Shown piece by piece: positions 54,950 to 64,000 of a stretch of DNA of 64,000 bases. Position numbers and translations under genes: made by a program. This DNA is from Culex pipiens pallens (taxonomy: Eukaryota > Arthropoda > Insecta > Diptera > Culicidae), in NCBI RefSeq assembly GCF_016801865.2, contig NC_068938.1:219855827-219919826 (forward strand), in the 5' to 3' direction. Within the stretch, counting starts at the first letter, position 1, and every line of letters begins with the position of its first letter. The notes beneath the pieces were generated by a model. That model made no database searches. It was not told the origin of the DNA and saw only the letters and a list, made by a program, of their open reading frames with translations.

Positions 54950-57438
54950 ATGTTTCGGCATTTCCTAGCGGGTTTTCTACTGGCCTTATCATCCGTAAGT
55001 CTTACTTGAATCCTAAACTAGCAACTTTTCAACCTTCCCCAGCGGCAAGTGCTTCGTCACCGCGTTGAACTCGTTTACGTCACAAGCATACGAATATCCT
55101 CCCAAGATGTTCTCCGGCTTCCACTTGAGCCACTTGATCTGGTCGGAAACATCCTCACAGAACACGTAATCCTGCTGGATTTGCTCGGGCATCGCGTGCG
55201 GGTTGTTGACGCCAATCAACGCGATTCCCGCGTCGTGCCACTCGTCGTGTAGGATTTTGTAGAACACTCTGGGCACCGGAACGCGTCCGCCGTTGTTTGG
55301 ATCAAAGTCGAGGAAGATTTGCTGCATGTCTCCGTTGGCGTCGGGCAGTTCGAGGATTCCGTACGTTCCGGTGTAGACCGTGACTTCGAGGCCACGCTGG
55401 GCGATGAGATCTTTGACGCCCGTTTCGACCCGCTGCCAGTTGAAGCTGTTGAATTTTTGCCACTGCGGTGCCACGTTGAGGAACCAGAAGGTTGCGCGTT
55501 GGTGCGATCCGTACACGAAGTCTGCCCTGGCTGCGAGGTGGCCGCGGGCGAGGAAGATGTCCTTCTTTTTGTTCAGGAACGTGTCGGCGTGCTCGGGGGA
55601 TCCGAGGATTCTGGCGAGAGCGTCCCGTTGGGAGTCGTACGAGTAGAGTTTGGACATTTTAAGATCCGGGAAGTAGTCGCCCTGGATGAAACTGGGCCGT
55701 TTGGAGGATTGATGTTTGACGTTCCACGGGTAGAGGGCGTGTTTCACGTAGTGGGTTCCGAGCGTTTCTTCGTCGAAGCATACTTCGTACAGCTTGAGGA
55801 AGCGATCGTCGAGTTCGAAGCCGACTTTCACGAGTCTAGCGTTGTTGAAGCACTTTTCTTCGGTGCGGCTGGCCACGTGATAAACGGGCGCTTTGCAGAC
55901 CAGCTGCGAAATGTTGTAGATCTTACCGTTGTGGACAAACTCGTTGCCGTCGTCACACGTAGTGACGATCGATTTGTCCCCGGTATGACCGAAGCCTCGG
56001 GTACAGAACAGTTCCAACTGTTCCCCCTGGTGGAACAAAAGATCCGTTGTGTTGGTGATCGGTGTGATGAACTGCTTCGTCCCCGGCACGAGAAACAGTG
56101 GCTGCTTGAGGTTTAGATCTTTGTTCATAGATATCTTGCAACCTACAACAAGGAGGGAGAAATTTGCGTTTATCAATTCTGCCGAACACCAAGTGGTTGC
56201 CCAACTCACCATAATCTTTCTCGTAGTCTTCGCTCGTGCTGCCGCCAAAGTCAACCGTCGACGTCTCGAGTGCAATTCTCGAGAAATTGAGCTCGATTTG
56301 CGCGAGCAGCACCAGTGCCGCTAGACCAAACGCGTTCCACATTCTGCGACGATCGGTCAAACTTTCACTCGAGACTGTTTCACGAGAACCAAGATGCTGC
56401 CGTACAATCGACCAAGAGATGGACTAACGGGGTTCAGTCTGATCGAGTGGTCGCCAGCTGAATAACCCGCACGTGTGCGTCCGAGCTCGGTGGAACCCAG
56501 CAAGTTTGTGAAATACGCATCATGAGGAAGCACACTGAAGAGGCGGCCGTTAAAACAAAACGTCCACGAACTGCTTGTGAGTTGAATGAACGGTACCCAC
56601 AAACCACAACTAGGTTTCGGGGAACTTTGCAATCAGTGTGCTAAAATTGAACTTCTCGGGATTACTTCTACCTAGTTTAAGCAGAATTTGTTAAGATTTT
56701 TTCAAGTTAATTTTTATTACTTATTCGACAAATATCCCAAGTTGGCACACCGCGTCTATAACGGTAAAATACAAACAACGATGAACACATCTCGGACACC
56801 CACTCCAACCACTCACTCTTATCTCTCACACACAACACTTCGTTAGCCGCCATCGCAAGCCACGATCGGTATCGCGATCCGCGAGGTTCACTTTGAGAAC
56901 AACGCAGACTACGCCAAGGTCTTTATCACGCTGCGGAACGGCACGGGCGGCAGCAGCCGCAGCAGTACGGTGGTCGATATCGACGCACTGATCTACCAGA
57001 ACATCTCGTCCGGTCTGCAGCTGCGAATGGATCTGGCTGCCCGGGAGGCCGGTTCCGACCATCAGTATCTAACGCTGCTCGAGTCAACCGTTGATGTCTG
57101 CGCGCGGGACAGCTCCGACGACTTGCTCGTGTCGATGATGATGGACGGAATGAACCAGTACAGAAACCTGACCATTGAGTGCCCCTTTGAAACGGTGAGT
57201 GTTGGCAGCGGCACAAAGAGTGCTTCTGAAACTGTTGTTGTTATCAACGCATCTCTTTTAGGGTAATTACGCGGTTCGAAACTTCCACATCGATACGAAC
57301 AACACGCTGATTAGACTGGCACCTCCCGGGGAGTACCGCGTGGGAATCGATGTTAAGCACCAGGCGGAAAACAGATCGGTGCTTGTTCCAGTGTTTGGTA
57401 TTGAGTTTTATGCAAACATTTTTGTAGTTGATCATTAA
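54950..57438 (+). CDS. small secreted protein resembling the DUF1091 / MD-2-like group
   Basis: Three exons join in phase: 54950-54994, 56847-57194 and 57262-57438, giving 189 residues. Exon 1 is only MFRHFLAGFLLALSS, a signal peptide start. The mature part has the pattern of insect DUF1091 proteins: a beta-rich domain with DVCA near residue 95, CPFE near 127 and, after a final intron, GNYAVRNF. The group is thought to bind small lipids or surface ligands; a function here is not known. Exon 1 is tentative because it is short. Its 1.85-kb first intron holds the endonuclease gene on the other strand. A polyadenylation signal follows at 57458. Confidence 0.7.
55013..56342 (-). CDS. secreted DNA/RNA non-specific endonuclease (salivary type)
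   Basis: Two exons, 56342-56210 and 56142-55013, give 420 residues. The start MWNAFGLAALVLLAQ is a signal peptide. Residues 45-200 contain paired cysteines. The nuclease core starts near 200. Its ARGHL at 243-247 carries the catalytic His of the DRGH motif, with Asp replaced by Ala, and FLNVAPQW near 265 carries the metal-binding Asn. Such enzymes cut double-stranded DNA and RNA using magnesium. A homologous nuclease is known from Culex and sand-fly saliva, where it is thought to thin the feeding pool. The 3' end lies 18 bases from exon 1 of the opposite-strand gene, so the two transcripts must overlap. The first exon fits the longer frame better than an internal start. Confidence 0.88.
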
Positions 57439-57457
57439 TTTAGGTTATTTGCTTGAA

Positions 57458-57463
57458 ATAAAA
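57458..57463 (+). promoter_or_regulatory. polyadenylation signal of the DUF1091-like gene
   Basis: AATAAA lies 20 bases after the stop codon at 57436-57438, in the context TTGAAATAAAAAC. Confidence 0.6.
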
Positions 57464-58249
57464 ACTTTAAAATTGTTAACTGTACAAATAATGTTTATGA
57501 TTTTAACTTATTAAATTGCATCTGAATTTAAATCACCAGCAGAGCAAAAAGTAATTGAAAGCTCAGCTTAAAAATATTGCAATTTTCCAATCACTCAACG
57601 CCAATCCTGAAAATTTAACCCCTTTGCAGTATGCACTTTCCACGCACCCACCCCGTCCAAAATGCAACATTTTTCACGGTTCAACTAATTTTAATAATAA
57701 CCGACAAATTGCTGACCATCCCGAAATAAAGGCAATCGCATGAATATGAAATATCGGACGCACCACGTGAGGAGCAGCGAGTTCAAACGTTTGAAAAAAT
57801 TGCCTCCCGTACCTACGTGGGGTGTTCGTCCCCCACCACCTACAGAACCTTCCCTTGCATCGCAGATTGCCATGATGCAAATCCATTTTCATTTTCATTT
57901 ATCAGAGGTTCGACCCGGCTTTTTTCCTGTTCGACCTGCATGGTGCCTACTATGATGTGAACCGAATTCCGAAAGGGATTTGCTAAACGCTGCAGATTTA
58001 GAACTTCGACGGTACAGGGGATAGTTTCAGCGTTTTTGGCAGAGCCAGGATTAGAGCACCGACATGAGATGCACCAAGGGGAGGGTGAAGGTGGGCAAAA
58101 GATGCAATAGTAGCAACATTCACTTGATTCAATTAAAATGCAAATTTTGGGCAACGCTTTCAATTTTAACACCGCCGGTATGATGTGTTTTGAGGGAGAA
58201 ATTGGCTTGTCGGATATGGGTCTGGTGCTTTTGAGTTTCAAAACGGGAA
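57464..58249. other. intergenic DNA between convergent genes
   Basis: I see no gene. Frames of up to 133 codons on the minus strand (57840-58241) have no domain. The stretch separates the 3' ends of the DUF1091-like gene and the apyrase gene. Confidence 0.55.
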
Positions 58250-58255
58250 TTTATT
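58250..58255 (-). promoter_or_regulatory. polyadenylation signal of the apyrase gene
   Basis: AATAAA on the minus strand lies about 35 bases after the stop codon of the apyrase frame (58291-58293). Confidence 0.6.
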
Positions 58256-58290
58256 TGAACAAAATTTACGAAAACAAAACAAGGTAATTT

Positions 58291-60278
58291 TCAAGCTTTT
58301 TTCGGAGTTCCATCGTCATTCAACGGTAAGGCAACATTGTTGACACAGTCCCAGTTGACTCCACACACCTGAACTCGGCCAGTTTGCAGATTGTCGATGA
58401 CTTTCACCTTCGCTACGTAGTTTGTGAACGAATCCGAATCGAGTGGACCTGACCAGCGCCGGGTTGCGTTCTTCATCCACACGAAGCCATCCTTGCCGTC
58501 GGCCAGGTACGACGGAACGACCGCGTAATAATCCGCGCTAGGGTTCAGTGGGCTGTAAACTTCCTGGCTCGGGTTGGAATAATCCCGAACGTCGATCGAA
58601 ACCACACGACTGTAGAATGGCTTGGTGGTATCAATCCGGATTCTTAATCCGGACACCTGCAAGCAATTAGTGCGGCCCTCAATGTCCCACGTGAACGAGT
58701 GCTCCGCCATGGACCAGATGTCCTTTCCGCTGATTTTGACCATGTCTGCAGTGGATCCGAACGGGGCCGCCTCGATGATTTGACCGTTGGTGATTGCTAA
58801 AAATTGAAGTTTTTAGTATAAGCTTCTCAAGAGATCAATTGCTACGGGACTTACATCCCACCGGAATTGGATTCCGGAAGTTGCCTGCTTGAATTATTGC
58901 CAGCGGTTTAAAGGTGGCGTTTGTCCACTAAAAATTCAGATGGTTGAAAATATAAGATTTCGAATTCTTGAACAGAAATTTTACCGAATCCGAGAAAGCA
59001 TCCGCCACCACAATCCCCAGGGAACACTCCAGCGATCGGCACGTGTCACGGTTCAGCCGCACTCGAGTCTCACCCACCACGGTCGATCCGAGAGCCCACA
59101 GCTTCTGTCGCCATGGTTGCATGTCCTGCACGATTTGCGCATCCGGTACGATCGAGCCGTTCACGTACACCGGATATCCTTCCCAGTACTTTAGATTTCC
59201 GCGCTCATCAAAGTAGACCGTGATTCGGCCAACGTACTTGCCGAACGCCATCGCTTGAACAATTGGAATCTACACCAATTATGAATCCAGTCACAGCCTA
59301 ACCAAACGTGTTTTACCTTCTTCCCGGTGTTGTTGCTCTGAACCACAACCGGATACTCGCCCACTATGGCGTCCGTCTTGGCATCGTACGGCGCTCCGGT
59401 GTCGTTCGAGTACAGGAACGAGTGCGAGTGGGCTCCAACGATCAGGTCGATGTTGTCTCCGGCTTCCGCAGCGATCCGTTTATCGTCGTCCAGCCCGCAG
59501 TGCGACAGAACGATGATCCGTTTGATTCCACGCTGGCGCAACCTTGCCGCTTCGTTCCGCACCGCTTCGACGGCATCCGAAAAGGTCACCTTTCCGGTTT
59601 GGGCGATCGTCTGAGGAAGAAAATCATCCTTAAGAATCTCAAAAACTAACTCTAACTCAACTTTGCACTTACATGAGTTTTATCGTACAGCACTCCGATG
59701 ATGCCGACCCGGCGCCGGTCCACCTCCAGCACAACCGACCTCCTAATTTGAGAATTCAACAACGCAGGCTCCCCGTTCAGCTCCAAGTTGGCCACCACCA
59801 TGGGAATACGTGCCCGGTCCAGCGAGGCCAAATACGGCGCCAACCCGGCCGGCGTGTGGTCAAACTCGTGATTACCCAACGTCATCGCAGCAGGTCGCAA
59901 TTTCTTAATAAACTCGGCCGTAACCTCCCATCGCAGCAGGTTGTACCACAGTGTGCCTTGGAAGTTGTCGCCGGCGTTCAGATAGATGGCGTTTTTGTGC
60001 TTGTACTTGTGCAGCAGATCCCTAATCACCGTATAGACCCGTGCGATTCCAGCGATGCAACTTCCGGCACTTCGTTCCGAAACGGTGCAATTGTTCGATT
60101 TGAGGTTCGTCTCTTCGAATCTCGCGTGGAAGTCGTTCAAATGCACCAAAGTAAGCGGGAACAAGTGCTCCAGCTCGCATCGCCTTTTGGGCATATTATT
60201 CACCGCCAGAACGCCTACTACGACAACTGCCATTAGCAGTAAAATTGAACCGAAATTGTTACGCCAAAACGCACCCAT
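58291..60278 (-). CDS. apyrase / 5'-nucleotidase family ectoenzyme
   Basis: Five exons, 60278-59673, 59610-59317, 59269-58985, 58927-58855 and 58796-58291, join in phase to 587 residues. The N terminus has a hydrophobic run, SILLLMAVVVVGVLAV, that could be a signal peptide or anchor. The metal-binding motifs follow: LVHLNDFHARFE (45-55), AGDNFQGT (102-109), GNHEFD (135-140), SHCG near 238 and GAHSHSF near 261. The C-terminal substrate domain includes GKDIWSMAEHS and SPLNPSADYY. No hydrophobic GPI-type tail is present, so release from the cell is likely. Family members hydrolyse ATP, ADP or AMP; salivary apyrases block platelet aggregation. QAGNFR at 408-413 stands where 5'-nucleotidases usually have NGGGIR. 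Whether this is the salivary apyrase or a paralogue is open. Confidence 0.88.
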
Positions 60279-60902
60279 TTTAAGCAGTGCGTGTTCACTC
60301 CAATCAACAAACCAACTAAAACTGCTCTCACCTCGTTGATGCTGATAGCGTCTGGCAATTTGGGCTCTCTCGACAGTATTTAAAACAATTTACTCTGTTT
60401 ACATTAAGCGCTTTTTATCTTCTCCTAACCCGCCTCATACGGCAGTCAATACACGTAATTGTAAATGACCTGCAGTTGTTTCCTCTGGCAGGCAGGTAGG
60501 TAACGACCTGGCTGAACTGATCCTGGCTTGAGTCACAACAAGTGTGCGGGTTTTTTTTGTGGTTTTTTTGTGACGATACAAAATTGTCATTGTTAAAATA
60601 ATAGAAAATAATGGAAATTTTGTGAAAGCTTTCATTTAAACAAATTTTGGAAAGTCCCCCCGGATAATGCAGTTTTCTTGCAGACATAAGCTTATAGGGC
60701 AAAATCTTGTTTTGGGCACCAACAAATAATTTCAACATACAACAGAGGGAAAATAAATAATTCTATTGCATACATAAAACTTTCAAGCCCAATTTAAAAA
60801 TCACCAAATTTGAAAAAATATCAATCATTGCGTCGGAACGACAACGATAATTATCTTCATCGTTATTGAAATACGGCTCTTCCGTAAGCGATGATAACCT
60901 TA
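60279..60902. other. upstream region of the apyrase gene
   Basis: About 100 bases before the ATG there is a TATA-like TTTTAAATAC on the minus strand (near 60377-60386). No other element is supported. The rest is AT-rich. Confidence 0.4.
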
Positions 60903-61452
60903 GGCGTCATCCATAAAGTATGTCACGCTAAAATCGGCCAAAATTAACCCCCCTCTCCTCCCCCTATGTCACACGTCATGTTTTATCGGACCCCCTCCCT
61001 CCCCCATCTTGTTTTTTTGTACAATTTAGCTTGAATTTTCAAAAGGTCCTATCTGCATAGAAAACCCATGACTCATAGGTTGTTTTGAAAATTTGCATGA
61101 TTTATTAATGTAGGATTATTTTTTAATTCGGTGTTCAATCGAGGAAGTTTTTTTTTATTTTGACAGGTTGTGTATTAATTTTTTTTTTTCAAAATATGAT
61201 GATTTAATTATTATAAAAAAACTCTGTGTCTTAAATCCTTGTATCGTGGTTCTTTTATGAGTAAAGTTTATCAATCATTAAACTTTTATTAAATAAATTT
61301 TAATACTGAATTTTCAGTATTCAAGAAATAGTCTAGCGTGACGTCACAGTCTCACAGATCCCCCTCCCCCCCTTGTCACACTTTGTCACGCTTGCAATAA
61401 CCACCCCCCTCCCACCCCCTCCTAGAGCGTGCCGTACTTTATGGATGACGCC
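60903..61452. mobile_element. TIR element with GGCGTCATCCATAAAGTA ends
   Basis: The left end GGCGTCATCCATAAAGTA and the right end TACTTTATGGATGACGCC are exact inverted repeats of 18 bp. Sub-terminal C tracts and GTCACGC motifs also mirror each other. The 550-bp body is non-coding. The flanks do not show a clear duplication. The ends resemble a miniature repeat common in insects. I do not assign a superfamily. Confidence 0.75.
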
Positions 61453-64000
61453 GTTATTTATGATAGCCTACGATTTCTCATTTTAGTAAGTTTCCGTTTT
61501 TTCGAGAATTTTGTTATGCATTTTCCAATTATAGAGTCTTTTTTGAAAAATACTAAAATTTTCAGAAAATACTATATTTTTTCAAAAGTTCTGATATTTT
61601 TATAATTTGAAATATGGTTATCAAATGAAGCGAAATTTTGCATGCTTCTTCACCTTTTTTATAATATTTTTTTTAAATACTGAAATTTTCACAACTACCG
61701 TATTTTTAGAAAATACCTAAATTTTCAAAATTTTGTGGAAATTTTAGTTTTCAACAACACAAACTCTGATAAAATGAAAAACCCATACAAAATTGCCATT
61801 AATAAGGTGAAAAACGGGGGGCGAATGACCCATAGGGTTAATGTTCCATTAATAAAATCAACAACAACAGTAACAAGGTGAAAAAGCATACACAATTTTG
61901 CTTCGTTTGATATCCCTATTGCAAATTTAAAAAAATTGAGTATTTTCGAAAAAAGATGTATCTTGTGTTAATTTTAATATTCAAAAAACTAAAAAAGTGA
62001 AAAAACAAAATTTTGCTTCGTTTGATACCCATATTATAATTCATAAAATAAGAGTATTTTCGAAAAAATAGTATTTTTTGGACAATTTTGCGATCGGTTA
62101 TTGTTATCGTCCCGACGATAACGATAGAATTATCGAGCCTTGATCATCATATCGTTAACAACCTTGGTCTGGACTATACTCAAATTTTCTCAAAATTCAG
62201 AATTTCATGATCATATTCAAATTTCCATAATTTGCATTGGGTATCAAATGATGCGAAATGTAGTATGCATTTTCATTTTATTAGTGTTTTTTTTATGAAA
62301 TACGTTCCTTAATGAAAATTTTAGTATTTTGTTCCTAAAACTCTGATGTATAGAAAATTTTGCAGCATATAATAATAGTATCAAATAAATGACAATTTCA
62401 CATTTTCATAGTATACACACTAGGGTGGTCCAAATCTGGCCTTTTTCGGGGCTACCCCCTGAAATCATAAATTCCATTACTAGACTAAATTCCAATTTTC
62501 CCGAATACACCATATTTTTAGGATTTTTTGCTGAAAAGTTATTAGCTTCAACTTCCGAAAAGAACACCCACGATTTTTTTTAATATGATTAATTGCTTTA
62601 AATTAACGCTGTGCTGTAAGTATTCTATGATATATTACATCACGCTGGGTCGTGGATGCTGGTCAGGTCGGGTGACAGCTTGGCTGTGGAATGTCCGCGT
62701 GCCAGCTGGTTTCGTTATTATATGAAAATTTTCTCTCCTTTTTTCCTCCAAACTATTCCGGAATGACCATCGGTTACTTGACGGGTTTCGGGCGGGACTT
62801 TTTAATTAAGCGGTTGGTCGCGGCGATTTCCACCAACTGAGAGTGGTTTCATGCTGGGTAAAGGGCAGATTATGCGGTGATGGTTTAATTTAAGATCCAA
62901 CTCGCTATAACTAACTTGTGCAGGAATAAATCAGAAACCACCCAGTTTGTCTAACTTGCGCGCTCACCGCAATCAGAAGCCCAAGCCTGCGCCAATATTG
63001 TGTAAACTTTTGGGCGGTGACAACAATAGGCAAGAGGGGCAGATCTAGTCCGACCCGTTCCGGCGGTAGCTTCCAGGACCAGAAGTGTCTGGCATTTGTC
63101 CGCAGACCGAGAAACCTCAAAGCCAAACTTTTGAATCAATACGAAAAGAGACACACACTCCTCCAGTGCAGGGTGATGTTTATTCTTCCTGATTTTGGCT
63201 TCAGAACTCCCCTCAAGGACCCAAATGGTGTCCCTTTTCGTTCGACAACCATATTTTGCGCCAAGGCCGTTGGCGACGAAAATTGAAAAACTATAACTCA
63301 TTCTGTCTCTCAAGTTCCATTTTGAGGATGGACGGTCAAACCATGTGAATTGCGCACACACGTGGGGTGAGAAGGGACAGTTGTTGCGGGATCGGAAAAG
63401 GACCGACGACGGCTCGGTTTTAGCTCATCAGCCGTTTATTTTCCGGGCACAACGTGGTCGAGGACGAAAAACAATGTCCACCGGTTTCACTTGTTTAAGG
63501 GTTTTTGACACAGTAGGTAAGTGTTTTTTTTAATAAAAAAAATTGTTTTTGCTTTTAGTTCGAACTTGGAATAGTTCAACCAAGAGTGTTTAATTTATTT
63601 GCAAATCCAATTTTTCACAGTGTCATTTAGCATTTAGAAACTCTCCCAGCCTAGTTCCGAAAACAAAAATTATTTAGATAAATACAGTGTAACATCTGGT
63701 TTAGCCGGGCAGTTCTAATTGAAAATTTCGCAATTTATTGTTTAGGAAATTTAATTTATTCTCTTGCCTGGGAGGACTCGTTATCAACTTGCTGCCTGGG
63801 TACTGTTGCATGCATTTGGTGTGTGGTGTGAGTGAGGTTTTGGTTCATCCGTTCGAGGGGGGACCTAAGTCGACTGATTGAGTGTTGGTGGCTAACTCAA
63901 AGTGTGTATGTTCGTGTTCGTGTTCTGGGGGTGTGTTTCAGTGCTTCGCACACATTTGAGGATTGTTGAACGAAAGTTAGCCACCGCACACAGATGCTGC
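61453..64000. other. no supported gene
   Basis: From 61453 to 62620 the DNA is AT-rich. From 62640 to 63520 it is GC-richer, with overlapping frames on both strands (for example 62951-63361 minus) that have no domain. The last 300 bases are mixed, with GTGTTCGTGTTC-type repeats near 63910. It may be the upstream region of a gene beyond the window. Confidence 0.45.

Noticed and set aside
55319..56116. Plus-strand frame of 265 codons
   Set aside because: It is the mirror of the GC-rich nuclease exon; the nuclease strand has the motifs and splice sites.
59673..60236. Plus-strand frame of 187 codons
   Set aside because: It is antisense to the first apyrase exon, whose motifs are unmistakable.

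Overview
The window is a piece of an insect nuclear genome, most likely a culicine mosquito and probably Culex. This is an inference from three things. Coding is confined to spliced exons with GT/AG borders. The DNA is AT-rich and crowded with short inverted-repeat elements, LINEs and hairpins. The right-hand end carries a blood-feeder gene set: a secreted nuclease of the type described from Culex saliva, an apyrase/5'-nucleotidase and a secreted C-type lectin. Species cannot be proved from the sequence alone.

Layout. From 1 to about 37.5 kb I find no convincing host gene. It is AT-rich DNA with many transposon relics, separated by GC-richer stretches (about 5.2-7.3, 11-13.2, 18.2-19.5, 21.9-23, 28.2-29.3 and 30.9-32.8 kb) that look single-copy and may be intronic or regulatory. 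Several elements can be dated relative to each other because another copy in the window keeps the empty site. Examples are a TTAA-flanked piggyBac-like MITE (1984-2598), a foldback with 9-bp target duplications (3199-3849), and a TA-flanked element carrying gene-like cargo (34661-36263). Other landmarks are an ORF1-only Jockey-like retroposon (15884-17718), a 1.9-kb near-perfect palindrome (23297-25210) and a 9-bp minisatellite of about 1.06 kb (33181-34240).

From 37555 to 45908 there are 14 phase-consistent exons of a coiled-coil protein of the CEP135/Bld10-TSGA10 type on the + strand. The 5' end was not found. Its last exon plus 3' flank is present three times in tandem (unit 612 bp, 45685-47511). 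Only the first copy keeps its splice acceptor.

From 47732 to 54717 a C-type lectin gene of the QPD class is broken by two apparent frameshifts and by a full-length LINE (48186-54603) with intact ORF1 and ORF2, a poly(A) tail and a 15-bp target duplication. Next comes a small secreted protein resembling DUF1091 (+ strand, three exons, 54950-57438). Its first intron contains a complete non-specific endonuclease gene on the opposite strand (56342-55013). A five-exon apyrase/5'-nucleotidase gene follows on the - strand (60278-58291). The last 3.7 kb has one TIR element and no recognisable gene.

Biological reading. The nuclease and the apyrase would act outside the cell on DNA and on ATP/ADP, which fits salivary anti-haemostatic roles. 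CEP135 is a centriole assembly factor and appears to be an unrelated neighbour. The most notable features are the exon triplication, the LINE-killed lectin, the nested antisense gene pair, the long palindrome and the gene-like cargo in a TA-flanked element.
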